NCBI RefSeq assembly: GCF_002265875.1
Contig: NZ_NPFA01000019.1
Location: forward strand, 182-35,921
Source: Marinococcus halophilus
Lineage (GTDB): Bacteria; Bacillota; Bacilli; Bacillales; Marinococcaceae
Reading direction: 5' to 3'
Length of the DNA: 35,740 nucleotides
A program made the translations under genes and the position numbers. Within the stretch, counting starts at the first letter, position 1. Every line of letters starts with the position of its first letter. This document shows positions 25,065 through 33,630 of this stretch, piece by piece. A model generated the notes under the pieces. That model did no database searches, was not told the DNA's origin, and saw only the letters and a list, made by a program, of their open reading frames with translations.

Positions 25065-26119
25065 GCCTGACCACCTCCAATAGCTTTTAACGGGTCAATG
25101 CGAATCACCTTGACCAAGGATAATAGAGAACCCAACAACGCGACGAATAAGAAGAGCCCCGCCAACAATAGGACGGTTCCTAAAGACAAGGAGAAAGGGA
25201 TCGCTGCCGGTAAAACGGCAGCCATTCCTGCCGTGACTGCTACACCGACAATGATACTGACGGTCGTGAGCAGCAGAACCTGTAGGATCAATGATATTCC
25301 TAATGTTTTAGAGGTTGCCCCAATAGCTTTTAAAATCCCAAACTGGGACAGCTTTTGAATCGTCATAATGTAGTAAAAAGCCGCCAATACAATGGACGAA
25401 ATGAGAAATAGAAAAACGATCATGGTCTGAAGCGACGTCTGCTCGGAAGTATAACCAGGAATGCCTTCAAAAGAAGCACGAATATCCATGACTTCAGCAT
25501 TCTGCAGTTGATCATGCACTTGTTCCGGAAGTGCATGGTCTAAGATGACCGCACTGATCGGAAGCTCTCCTTGCTTCCAGGCAGAATCCCGAACGTGCAG
25601 CACCGGCGTATGGCTGTACCGCTGGTTTTCTGTAAACCCACTAATGGTTACTTCTGTGCCGCCTGGCCGCTCCAGCGTATCACCTAGGCGAAGGCCGTCA
25701 TCTTTGGCGGAATGATCAATCACAGCTTCGGTATCATCGGCAGGAAGTTCGCCGTCGGTCAATGAAGGAGCCAGATCACTGCTTAAGTCCATATACATTT
25801 CGGCGACGTCTACTTCCTTTCCATGACTTTGAGCCGTTCCTTGACGAAGACTCAATAAATGAGCTTCCGGTCTATCCTGTAATACCTCCAGGTCATGGTC
25901 GGAAAGGGCCGAACGTGATAACTGCTTGTCGGCTTCAGCTTCGAGCACTATTTTCTCGGCTTGCTTATCCATGTATTGCATGCTGGAGGCATTGTCGGAG
26001 GCCAATCCCTGCGCCAGCCCTGAAATCGACAGCACCAATACCGTTAATAAAAAAATGACCAATCCAATAAGGCTGAAACGTAATTTGGCATAGGTTAATT
26101 CACGCCAGGCTAAAAACAT
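25061..26119 (-). CDS. hrtB: Heme efflux ABC transporter, permease subunit
   Basis: A 352-residue FtsX/MacB-fold permease: one N-terminal membrane segment (about 14-36), a large extracytoplasmic domain, and three C-terminal segments. It resembles staphylococcal HrtB as I recall it: ISGLAQGLAS after the first membrane span, FYYIMTIQKLSQFGILKAIG in the third quarter, and the ending DPLKAIGG. The ATG at 26119 is chosen because AAAGGAG sits just before it and it starts at MFLAWRE; the longer upstream frame would begin inside the control region. It follows hssS by 66 bases, which contain a probable HssR box. It works with HrtA to remove heme from the membrane. Confidence 0.9.
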   Translation of the reverse strand: MFLAWRELTYAKLRFSLIGLVIFLLTVLVLSISGLAQGLASDNASSMQYMDKQAEKIVLEAEADKQLSRSALSDHDLEVLQDRPEAHLLSLRQGTAQSHGKEVDVAEMYMDLSSDLAPSLTDGELPADDTEAVIDHSAKDDGLRLGDTLERPGGTEVTISGFTENQRYSHTPVLHVRDSAWKQGELPISAVILDHALPEQVHDQLQNAEVMDIRASFEGIPGYTSEQTSLQTMIVFLFLISSIVLAAFYYIMTIQKLSQFGILKAIGATSKTLGISLILQVLLLTTVSIIVGVAVTAGMAAVLPAAIPFSLSLGTVLLLAGLFLFVALLGSLLSLVKVIRIDPLKAIGGGQA

Positions 26120-26166
26120 GATGAACTCCTTTCTTTTTCGCTTTCTAGTGCTTATCGTAAACCAGA

Positions 26167-26186
26167 AAGATGAACGCAATATGAAT
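26167..26186 (-). promoter_or_regulatory. HssR binding site (direct repeat) before hrtB
   Basis: Minus-strand ATTCATATT and GTTCATCTT are separated by two bases. Each agrees with 8 of 9 positions of GTTCATATT, the direct-repeat half (also with a 2-base gap) reported for staphylococcal HssR, from memory. It begins at the last base of the hssS stop codon, about 50 bases before the hrtB start, with a possible -10 box TACGAT downstream. Confidence 0.75.
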
Positions 26187-27580
26187 TACGAATCGAAAGG
26201 AGTGTATGGAAGAACCACGGTAAACGTAGCTCCTTGATCTTCCGTGCTCGAAGCGCTGATGAAGCCGTGGTGACGTTCCACAATTTTTTGGGCGATCGAT
26301 AGGCCAAGACCGTTGCTTTCATACGATCGACTTCGAGCTTTATCGGCTCGGTAAAATCGTTCAAAGATAAATGGCAACACCTCAGGCGAAAGACCAGGCC
26401 CCTCATCTTGAATGGTCACGACCACGTCCGTTGAACGAGGCTCCAGCCGGATAACTATCGACCCCTCCATCGGCGAATGACGGATGGCATTTGCAAACAA
26501 ATTCATCCAAACTTCATACAGAAGGACTTCATCCCCCTCAATGATCGTTGGAGGAACGTCGATATCGACAAAAATCTGTCTTTCCTGGCATTGATAAGCC
26601 ATGGATTGAACCATGGTTTTTAACTGCTGATCGAGCGCATAGGGGGCAACCGCCAGTCGTTCTTCTTCCTTATCCAACGATGCCAGTATTAGCAGTTGCT
26701 TTCCCAGCGTTGACAGTCGTCGGCTTTCCTGGTGAATCGTGCTTGCGTACATTTGTTGTTGCTCGGGCGACAGCTGATCATGTTCCAACTCTGCCGCCAT
26801 TCCTTGAATAGTGGTCAGAGGGGATTGAATCTCATGAGAAACATTAGCGACAAATTCCTGGCGCATGTGTTCTAGCTGTTCTAATTCTCGACTCATTTGC
26901 GAAAACTGTCGTGCTAGTTGACCAATTTCATCTTGGCGCTGAACCGGCACGGGCGGAGAAAAATCTCCTTTGGTAATACGTTTGGTAGCTTCCGTGAGCT
27001 TGACAAGCGGACGAACCAGATAGCGTGTACTGATGAGGACTAACAAAACGCTGATCCCGACCATCCCTCCAAACAGAAAGGCTAAAAAGTATCGGAATTC
27101 GCCCAATTGGTATTCGATATCCGGACGAAGGAACATCGCATACGTCTCGCCCTGAATCTCCACCGGCACACCAACGGTATTGGTCAGCTCATTATCAAAA
27201 AAGCCTGTAACCAACGGGCCAAACGGATGATTTTTGACGCCATGATACGTGTCACCGGCAAGGACGTTCTCGATGTTCTTGGGAGAAAGGGTGGACGAGC
27301 GAAACGATGATCCAAAAAAACGTCCCTCCTCCTCAGCAGACGAAAATAAAGCAACTTGAAACCCGGTGTCGCCCACCTGTTCAAAATACGTTTGGGTATT
27401 GATGGACGGATGATGTTCATAAAACTGTTGAACCTGTTGAGCGGTCTGCGTGATACGTTCATCGTTCTCCGGCTTTAATTGATAATGATAGTATATATTG
27501 GTTCCGAGAAAGGCGATGAAAAAACTAACGGCCATGACGACGAGGGTCGTGAGCACGACCCGGGTATAAAGGGTCTTCAT
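26186..27580 (-). CDS. hssS: Heme-sensing histidine kinase
   Basis: A 464-residue membrane histidine kinase. Membrane segments lie near residues 9-29 and 164-186, enclosing an extracytoplasmic domain; then HAMP, HisKA with the phospho-accepting H249 (ANVSHEIQSPL), and HATPase with the N box NLFANAIRHSP and G boxes DEGPGLSP and GLGLSIAQKI. NIYYHYQLKPENDERI after the first span, YHGVKNHPFGPLVTGFFDN and MFLRPDIEYQ closely follow staphylococcal HssS. It overlaps hssR by four bases. It senses heme-related membrane stress and phosphorylates HssR. A Gln replaces the commoner Lys/Arg two positions after the H-box Glu (HEIQSP), seen in some kinases. Confidence 0.92.
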   Translation of the reverse strand: MKTLYTRVVLTTLVVMAVSFFIAFLGTNIYYHYQLKPENDERITQTAQQVQQFYEHHPSINTQTYFEQVGDTGFQVALFSSAEEEGRFFGSSFRSSTLSPKNIENVLAGDTYHGVKNHPFGPLVTGFFDNELTNTVGVPVEIQGETYAMFLRPDIEYQLGEFRYFLAFLFGGMVGISVLLVLISTRYLVRPLVKLTEATKRITKGDFSPPVPVQRQDEIGQLARQFSQMSRELEQLEHMRQEFVANVSHEIQSPLTTIQGMAAELEHDQLSPEQQQMYASTIHQESRRLSTLGKQLLILASLDKEEERLAVAPYALDQQLKTMVQSMAYQCQERQIFVDIDVPPTIIEGDEVLLYEVWMNLFANAIRHSPMEGSIVIRLEPRSTDVVVTIQDEGPGLSPEVLPFIFERFYRADKARSRSYESNGLGLSIAQKIVERHHGFISASSTEDQGATFTVVLPYTPFDS

Positions 27581-28260
27581 TCGATGACCTCCAGGCGATA
27601 CCCAATGCCGCGAACCGTTTGGATATCAAAACCGGGATCCAACCGACGGAAACGCTCTCGCAATCGTTTGACATGGACATCGACGGTCCGTTCATCTCCT
27701 TCAAATGTGGATCCCCAAATAGACTCTATTAATTCTTCCCGGGAATAGGTTCTTTTGGGATAGCTAGCTAACTGAACAAGCAACTCAAACTCTTTCAACG
27801 GTAAGAGCAAGGCTCGATGACCGATGCTGACCTCATACGTCTTAGTGTTAATGCGTGTTCGCCCCACCTGAATTCGTTCTTGGGCGACTTGCTGATATCG
27901 CCGTAAAACGGCACGAAGGCGAAATAATAGTTCTTTACTCTCAAATGGCTTTGTTATGTAGTCATCGGTGCCCGATGCGTAGCCCTGTTCTTTATCTTCG
28001 ATTTGATTTTTCGCCGTTAAAAGAATGACCGGGATATCATAATCCTGGCGAATGATTGTCGTCAGTTCAAATCCGTTAGTGCCAGGCATCATCACATCAA
28101 CAAGCGCAATATGAACATCATGTTCATCGAGAATCGCCCAGGCTTCCTCCGCATGACTGGCTTCGTAGACACGGTAATTTTCCCTTCGCAAATAATCACC
28201 GGTAAAAGCCAAAATGTTCGGATCGTCATCAACCAATAGAATAGTTAGGATGGCCAACAC
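27577..28260 (-). CDS. hssR: Heme-responsive response regulator (OmpR family)
   Basis: A 227-residue OmpR/PhoB-type regulator. The receiver has the acidic pocket DDD (11-13), phospho-acceptor D55 (ALVDVMMPG) and K104 (ITKPF); the C-terminal winged helix includes EGDERTVDVHVKRLR and VRGIGYRLE. It closely matches staphylococcal HssR. The start is uncertain: GTG at 28260 touches the AGGAAGGA ribosome site, while TTG at 28257 has better spacing. It should bind the direct repeat before hrtB. Its own promoter lies in the 372-base gap to rbsR, which I could not resolve further on this strand. Confidence 0.92.
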   Translation of the reverse strand: MLAILTILLVDDDPNILAFTGDYLRRENYRVYEASHAEEAWAILDEHDVHIALVDVMMPGTNGFELTTIIRQDYDIPVILLTAKNQIEDKEQGYASGTDDYITKPFESKELLFRLRAVLRRYQQVAQERIQVGRTRINTKTYEVSIGHRALLLPLKEFELLVQLASYPKRTYSREELIESIWGSTFEGDERTVDVHVKRLRERFRRLDPGFDIQTVRGIGYRLEVIE

Positions 28261-28525
28261 TTCCTTCCTGCACTTTTATAAAATGCTTGTTATATCTTTC
28301 AAAAGTAAATCATAGTACCAAAATAAAGTTCAATAACTAAATATAGTATAGCTGATATTTAATTAAACACATTATAACTACTAATGGTAAAAAATGTTCT
28401 TATGTGAATAAAAAGCCATAATTATTCTTGGCATTCACTCAGCCTAATAAATGTTTGGAAACATTCATGAATATATAGAGAGCGAAGGTTCGTTGTTTTA
28501 TAAAATAATTTGAAAACAAAAAAAA

Positions 28526-28574
28526 TTGACAAAACCAATAATTTTTTAATAGGATAATATGTAACGGGTTACAT
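28526..28574 (+). promoter_or_regulatory. rbsR promoter with overlapping RbsR-type operator
   Basis: TTGACA at 28526-28531 is a consensus -35 box, with a weak -10 (TAGGAT) 18 bases on. ATGTAACGGGTTACAT at 28559-28574 is a LacI-type palindrome with one asymmetric base, placed over the expected transcript start. It is nearly the same as the perfect operator at 29715-29742, so rbsR is probably autoregulated. The rest of 28261-28632 is A/T-rich and shows no gene. Confidence 0.8.
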
Positions 28575-28650
28575 AATCATTTGATGTAATCGAAAACACA
28601 CATATACTATCTGATTTTAAATAACCTTATTAATGGAGACTAATAATTCT

Positions 28651-29649
28651 ATGGCCACAATTAAAGAAGTAGCAAAAGCAACAGGGGTATCGGTCGCGAC
28701 AATTTCAAGAGTTTTAAACAATAATGGTTATGTTAGTGAAGAAACCAAAAATAAAGTAATTGAGGCTATCAAAGAGCTAGATTACAGGCCCAATGAAGTA
28801 GCAAGAAGTTTATATCATAAACAGTCGAAAACCATCAGTTTAATCCTGCCTGATATAACAAATCCCTTTTTTCCAGAGCTTGCTCGAGGCGTCGAGGATA
28901 TAATGAATGATCATGGATATACAATCTTTCTTGGAAATTCTGACGAAAAAGCAAATAAAGAAGAAAGATATTTAGACATGATGGAGCAGAAGCACGTAGA
29001 TGGCGCTATTTTAGCAACAAATACATTAGATAGTAATCATCTTAAAACTTTAAAAAAACCGGTTGTTATTATAGACAGATCAATTAATTCAGATTTTCCA
29101 ACGGTCTGTTCTGAAAACTTTCATAGTTCACAGGACGCTGTTCGGCACTTAAAAGAAGTTGGCTGTAAAGTGATTGCTCATATTGAGGGTCCTGCTCACA
29201 TCACTAATTCAGTCCTTCGTAAAAACGGTTATATAGAGGTGGTCAAAAAAGAAAGCTGGTTTACAGACGAATACATTGTGAATGGGCACTATAATGATAA
29301 AGACGCTTATCAAGCAACTTTAACATTATTAAAAAACCATCCTGAAATCGATGGTATTTTTGCCGGGAATGATTTGATGGCCACAGGCGTATTAAAAGCA
29401 GCCAGAAATTTAGGTATCTCTATCCCGGAACAATTAGCAGTAATTGGATTTGATGGAATTAGAATGAGTGAAATTACATCTCCGGAGCTCACAACAATGG
29501 CGCAACCTATTTATAAAATGGGAGAAACAGCTGCATATATGCTAATTGACCTTATTGAACAGCGGCCATTAAGAGAGCGTTATTATAAATATCCTGTTCA
29601 ATTAATCAAAAGGCAATCGACAAATGTTCAAAACCAATCGATAAATTAA
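28651..29649 (+). CDS. rbsR: LacI-family ribose operon repressor
   Basis: A 332-residue repressor: N-terminal HTH (ATIKEVAKATGVSVATISRV), hinge helix (RPNEVARSL), then a periplasmic-binding-like sugar domain with the typical DITNPFF near residue 68 and GFDG near 270. The ATG at 28651 gives the canonical M-ATIKEVA start and follows TGGAGAC by about twelve bases; an in-frame ATG at 28633 would add six atypical residues. The ribose assignment comes from the neighbouring ribokinase and the GTAACC/GGTTAC operators. It probably represses itself and rbsK, relieved by ribose or a phosphorylated derivative. Confidence 0.88.
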   Translation: MATIKEVAKATGVSVATISRVLNNNGYVSEETKNKVIEAIKELDYRPNEVARSLYHKQSKTISLILPDITNPFFPELARGVEDIMNDHGYTIFLGNSDEKANKEERYLDMMEQKHVDGAILATNTLDSNHLKTLKKPVVIIDRSINSDFPTVCSENFHSSQDAVRHLKEVGCKVIAHIEGPAHITNSVLRKNGYIEVVKKESWFTDEYIVNGHYNDKDAYQATLTLLKNHPEIDGIFAGNDLMATGVLKAARNLGISIPEQLAVIGFDGIRMSEITSPELTTMAQPIYKMGETAAYMLIDLIEQRPLRERYYKYPVQLIKRQSTNVQNQSIN

Positions 29650-29714
29650 TTTTTAGAAATAAAAGTAATGAAAAGGATATTAAACATTTCAATATCACAA
29701 AAAAATAAAAATGC

Positions 29715-29742
29715 GCCAATATGTAACCGGTTACATATTGGC
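29715..29742. promoter_or_regulatory. Perfect 28-base RbsR operator before rbsK
   Basis: A perfect palindrome with arms GCCAATATGTAACC (29715-29728) and GGTTACATATTGGC (29729-29742), no spacer, about 60 bases upstream of rbsK. Its core ATGTAAC...GTTACAT matches the site before rbsR. The central CG dyad is the usual mark of LacI-family operators. Confidence 0.85.
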
Positions 29743-29804
29743 TTACCCTCATAAAATTTTGTCGTTATTATTTTATTAAGCTAAAAATTTAAAGGAGAAT
29801 ATGG

Positions 29805-30716
29805 ATGATGAATAAACCGAAAATTGTTGTTGTTGGAAGTATCAATATGGATCTAGTTACCGAGACATCTACATTTCCAAGTCTTGGCGAAACGCACGTT
29901 GGAAATAAGTTTATGATGCTCCCTGGCGGAAAAGGCGCTAATCAAGCAGTGGCATGCTCCAGGTTGGGAGCGGATGTAACGTTAATTGGATGTATTGGTG
30001 ATGATGATTTAGGTAGCAGGATGCTTAAAAATCTTAAAAAGGAGAATGTGAACACTACTTATGTGGAGACAATGAATGGCATGAACACAGGTACTGCTTC
30101 TATTACCATTGAAGATGGAGAAAATCGAATTATTTATGTCCCTGGGGCAAATGAAGCTCTCACTCCAGAAAAATTAGAACAAGTGGAGTCCGTGATCCAG
30201 AAAGCGGACGTCTTATTATTACAACTTGAAACTCCACTCGAAACTGTTGCTGCAGCCACAACCATAGCCAAACGTTATAAAGTGCCTGTTATTTTAAACC
30301 CGGCTCCGGCCGTACAAATCCCTGAAAAATTAATTGAAGATATAGATTTTCTAACCCCTAATGAACACGAATTAGCCATTGCATTAGGTTACTCGGACAA
30401 TGAACTTTTTGTTCAAAAAACTTTAGCAGAATATCCAGGGAAAATTATCATGACAAAGGGCAAGGAAGGAGCTTACTATACGAATTCAAGTGGAGTGCTT
30501 AAAAACCAACCAACCTTTCTTGCAGAAACGGTTGATACTACAGGTGCCGGTGATACCTTTAATGCGGGAATAGCAGTGATGGTAGGAGAAAGACAAGACC
30601 TTAATACAGCAGTACGATTTGCAACAGCTGCAGGCACACTTTCAGTTACAAAAAGCGGCGCTCAAGGAGGTATGCCTCATCGTGGAGTAGTCGATCATTG
30701 GTTAACCGAGAATTAG
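29805..30716 (+). CDS. rbsK: Ribokinase
   Basis: Phosphorylates D-ribose to ribose 5-phosphate using ATP. The 303-residue PfkB-family protein shows GSINMDLV near the N-terminus, PGGKGANQAVACSRLG as the first PfkB signature and DTTGAGDTFNAG as the second, which carries the catalytic Asp. AAAGGAG precedes tandem ATG codons at 29805 and 29808; either may be used. It follows a perfect RbsR operator, and a nucleoside hydrolase gene follows it. No rbsD or ribose transporter gene is nearby, so the ribose may come from nucleosides. Confidence 0.94.
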   Translation: MMNKPKIVVVGSINMDLVTETSTFPSLGETHVGNKFMMLPGGKGANQAVACSRLGADVTLIGCIGDDDLGSRMLKNLKKENVNTTYVETMNGMNTGTASITIEDGENRIIYVPGANEALTPEKLEQVESVIQKADVLLLQLETPLETVAAATTIAKRYKVPVILNPAPAVQIPEKLIEDIDFLTPNEHELAIALGYSDNELFVQKTLAEYPGKIIMTKGKEGAYYTNSSGVLKNQPTFLAETVDTTGAGDTFNAGIAVMVGERQDLNTAVRFATAAGTLSVTKSGAQGGMPHRGVVDHWLTEN

Positions 30717-30794
30717 CTTAAGAAATTTGTTAGAAAAAAGATAAATGCAAGAAATTTCATTAATAACATTTCAAAAGTGGAGCGGGGGAAACTT

Positions 30795-31712
30795 ATGAAA
30801 AATATTATTTTGGATGTCGATACAGGAATTGATGACGCGCTGGCCATTGCATATGCTATCCACTCTCCAGAATTAAATATTCTAGGCATAACTACTAGCT
30901 TTGGAAATACTACAGTTTCAGAAGCGACAAAAAATACGCTGCAACTTCTGGATACTATAGGAGTAAAAATTCCAGTGATACCGGGAGTGAGCAAGAAATT
31001 TAATGGGGAGGACCCTCGTGAAAAAACCGTTACGATTCATGGGAACAATGGTATAGGCGAAGCTACCTTATCTCCAGCAGTTAGTAAACCCCACGAAATG
31101 CTTGCACATGACTTTATTATCTCTGCTATTCACCAACATCAAAACGATATAACGATTTTAACAACTGCAAGCCAAGTCAACTTAGCAGAGGCTGTCAAAA
31201 AAGACCCGAATATTATCCCCCTAGTCGATGAAGTTTTGGTCATGGGCGGCGCAATATCGGTCCCTGGTAATATAACCCCTTATGCTGAAGCAAATATTTA
31301 TACCGATACTGAAGCAGCACAATTCACTTTTAGCTCTGGGCTGCCAATTACTCTTGTCGGATTAGATGTGACCACAAAAACGCTGCTCAAGAGAGATGTT
31401 TTAAAAAAATGGAAGAAAAAGAATTCTTCTTTGGCTCATGTATTAGCAGAAGCTTGTGAGTTTTATATGGACGCATATGCTAGGGTTGAGCCTGAACTTA
31501 ATGGATGCGCCCTTCATGATCCATTGACAGTGGGCATAGCGATTGATTCTTCTTTTGTTCAAACTGCCCCTATGCATGTTGATGTTTTGACAGAAGGAAG
31601 CAAAGCAGGACAAACATTAGGAAAGAAAGCTTCGAAGAATACCAATATCAATGTTTGTCTTGACGTTGAATCTAACCGATTTGTAACACATTTTTTAAAT
31701 CGCATAGTTTAG
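30795..31712 (+). CDS. Nucleoside hydrolase (inosine-uridine-preferring type)
   Basis: Cleaves ribonucleosides to base and ribose. 305 residues from the ATG at 30795, which has GGGGGA just upstream; a GTG 18 bases earlier adds non-family residues. The calcium-binding N-terminus ILDVDTGIDDALA is diagnostic, HGNNGIG and MGGAI follow, and the late GCALHDPLTVG carries the conserved His-Asp. Base specificity cannot be read from the sequence. It follows rbsK by 78 bases, so the pair makes a compact nucleoside-to-ribose-5-phosphate route under RbsR. Confidence 0.92.
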   Translation: MKNIILDVDTGIDDALAIAYAIHSPELNILGITTSFGNTTVSEATKNTLQLLDTIGVKIPVIPGVSKKFNGEDPREKTVTIHGNNGIGEATLSPAVSKPHEMLAHDFIISAIHQHQNDITILTTASQVNLAEAVKKDPNIIPLVDEVLVMGGAISVPGNITPYAEANIYTDTEAAQFTFSSGLPITLVGLDVTTKTLLKRDVLKKWKKKNSSLAHVLAEACEFYMDAYARVEPELNGCALHDPLTVGIAIDSSFVQTAPMHVDVLTEGSKAGQTLGKKASKNTNINVCLDVESNRFVTHFLNRIV

Positions 31713-31775
31713 TTAGAAGTTTCACATAGTTTCTAAGCTTTAAAACAGCGTATCATCAGAGGGGAGGTCTCAGCC

Positions 31776-32219
31776 ATGCCATCACTCGATCAAACCGACT
31801 GGGATATTCTACGTGTTCTGCAGCAAAACGCTAAGGCATCTTGTTCCACTATTGCGAAATTAATATATGTGAGTGAGGGAACCGTACGGACCCGAATGCG
31901 CAAATTGCTTGAGGCTAAAGTTTTTGATTTTATTATTTATACTGATCCTAAAAAAATTGGTTTGGACGTCCAAGCTATTATTGGTATACACACTCAAACT
32001 GATCAACAACGGCACGTTGCCTTTCAATTACAAGCATTTGAGGCTGTTCGCTTTGTCGGCTCTTTTTCTGGCACCCATGACCTTATCATTCAAGTTTATT
32101 TTCCAACCAAGGAGGATTTAGTTTCTTTTATCAATACCGATTTAGCTGCCACTGAAGGCGTTATAGACGTAGAAGTAAATGTTGAATTAAAGCAATATAA
32201 AGATACTTTCTCGTATTAA
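31776..32219 (+). CDS. Lrp/AsnC-family transcriptional regulator
   Basis: A 147-residue regulator: N-terminal HTH (DQTDWDILRVLQQNAKAS, then TIAKLIYVSEGTVRTRMRKL) and a C-terminal RAM ligand-binding domain (VGSFSGTHDLIIQVYF). GGGGAGG lies eight bases before the ATG. Such proteins respond to amino acids and often control a neighbouring transporter or catabolic gene, but nothing intact follows, and the ribose genes upstream are not typical targets. Its regulon may be elsewhere, possibly the amine islands, but that is speculation. Confidence 0.88.
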   Translation: MPSLDQTDWDILRVLQQNAKASCSTIAKLIYVSEGTVRTRMRKLLEAKVFDFIIYTDPKKIGLDVQAIIGIHTQTDQQRHVAFQLQAFEAVRFVGSFSGTHDLIIQVYFPTKEDLVSFINTDLAATEGVIDVEVNVELKQYKDTFSY

Positions 32220-32281
32220 ATATGTAAACGAAAAACAGTAGTCCTATATAAAAAAACACCTTAGACTCTGCCAACTACCAC

Positions 32282-32830
32282 CTGGGAAAAGCTAATGGCA
32301 CTCTCCCAAGATGACCTCAGCTATTACGAAAACATGGACGTAAATGGCTTTATTAACAAAGGGTGCAGTGATGAACAACTATGTAAATGCTGATAGGAAG
32401 ACTAGACGAGGACCATACGACGTGGTACCACTGATTGATGGCTTCTAGAAGCAGTTCAACAGCAGACCAAACAGGGTAGGGGCGCCATAAGAGCGGAGAG
32501 AAGAATTTTGCGTCTCACACCTGCGGTCACTTGAACATTCAGAAAAAGTTCCTTACACATTTCTAAATCGACAATTAGCGATGAAGAGACACAGTTGTCC
32601 TCATTGTAGTGGGTACAAGCGCCATAATTTTTGCGTTCGCTAGCAATTTAAGTAACTGGCACCCGTATCACGGAGCTAAATAAGAGTGGCTGCGAGGCCA
32701 AAAGGATCGCTATTTTACCGATGTGGATGCCTGCAACGTGAGCATAAAAGAAATAAGAACCAAGGTATTCCTGTCAAGCTCATCTGACCGAACAATGTAG
32801 GAGGTACTTATTGATTTCATCCAAGTTTGT
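32282..32830 (+). pseudogene. Decayed coding remnants
   Basis: One frame gives TWEKLMALSQDDLSYYENMD, then SDEQLCKC and two stops; a shifted frame continues DRKTRRGPYDVVPLIDGF. This resembles small phage-type HTH proteins that scan for a growing 'SDEQ(I/L)AK' helix, but I cannot name it. Further on, around 32580, KRHSCPHCSGYKRHNFCVR looks like a zinc-ribbon fragment such as those at the N-terminus of some transposases. All frames are interrupted. I regard the stretch as debris of mobile or phage genes. Confidence 0.35.
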
Positions 32831-32944
32831 TTTGGCCTACTCACAATTGTTCTAACATATAGAAGTTAAGCCATGTTTTTAATTCAAAAATTAGAGTATA
32901 AAGTTTGAATATCTAAATTAACTTAGCGCTTTTTCAATTTTATT

Positions 32945-33019
32945 ATCTCAAAATACGAAGACTACTTATTATATTGAGATAAAAACCGATAACTTCCGAT
33001 AATACATCTTATGTTAACT
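32945..33019 (+). repeat. dif-like XerCD recombination site with conserved left flank
   Basis: Positions 32992-33019 are 28 bases laid out as an 11-base arm ACTTCCGATAA, a 6-base centre and an 11-base arm TTATGTTAACT. Against the Bacillus subtilis dif site as I recall it (arms ACTTCCTAGAA and TTATGTAAACT) the arms agree at 9 and 10 of 11. The flank at 32945-32980 contains TATCTCAA and TTGAGATA as an inverted pair. A degenerate relative of the whole unit lies at 13738-13811 in the same orientation. Confidence 0.65.
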
Positions 33020-33091
33020 ATAATTTTTTAAAGAACAACAAGCCAATATGTGGCCCTCTTCCCTTTGAGCGAATAGCTTAACAATAGCTGT

Positions 33092-33226
33092 TCACCTCAC
33101 AATAAATTCAAACAGCGTGCCGAACAGTATAACTACGATGCCAGCGATGATCATAATCACGCTTTGGATCGTTTTGTTCCCGGTCTGTATTAAAAAGCCT
33201 ATGATGATTAAGAACTGCCAACGGCC
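33092..33226 (-). pseudogene. Membrane-protein C-terminal remnant
   Basis: An open stretch of 44 codons without a start gives two hydrophobic segments (FLIIIGFLIQ and IIAGIVVILFGTLF) with a short charged linker, ending FIVR. It has the look of the end of a small two-span membrane protein. There is no ATG or ribosome site; an in-frame TAG precedes it. Family unknown. Around it, 33020-33311 shows no other gene. Confidence 0.3.
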
Positions 33227-33311
33227 CTAACAAGATATCGCTATTTAAATGCTCCTACATGCCATCAGCCCATATAGGGGGTCTATTAACTTATATTCGT
33301 TAACTTTATAA

Positions 33312-33357
33312 TTAATTATGTTTACTGAAACGTAAACGTTTCAGTAAACATAATTAA
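33312..33357. repeat. 46-base near-perfect palindrome
   Basis: Two 22-base arms (33312-33333 and 33336-33357) are perfect reverse complements around a two-base AA centre. The inner part reads GAAACGT then ACGTTTC. It is A/T-rich with no T tract, so it is not a standard terminator, and it lies in gene-free sequence between the decayed region and the toxin-antitoxin genes. Confidence 0.9.
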
Positions 33358-33390
33358 AACATTCATGTAAGAACAGAAAAGGATCGGTAA

Positions 33391-33428
33391 CAAAAAAAGC
33401 GCTCAGATGCTGACGACATCTGGGCGCT
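33391..33428 (-). terminator. Terminator of the toxin-antitoxin operon
   Basis: AGCGCTCAGATG (33398-33409) and CATCTGGGCGCT (33417-33428) pair at 11 of 12 positions plus one wobble around a 7-base loop. On the minus strand the stem is followed by seven T. It lies about 200 bases past the toxin stop codon; the stretch between, 33429-33630, has no gene. Confidence 0.8.
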
Positions 33429-33630
33429 CCCTTTGTTGGTGCTAAAATGACAATGAACTTTTATACGGCTATCTTACCATGTTATGTCCAACATATAAAC
33501 GTTATGCTACTAGAAGAAAAACGATTTGAATGATACTACACAACTTAAAATAAATCGAACATTTTAAATTATTTTATTGCCACAAGTATGAAAAGCATTT
33601 AATTATTTTAAGATTAAACATAATTCCTCA

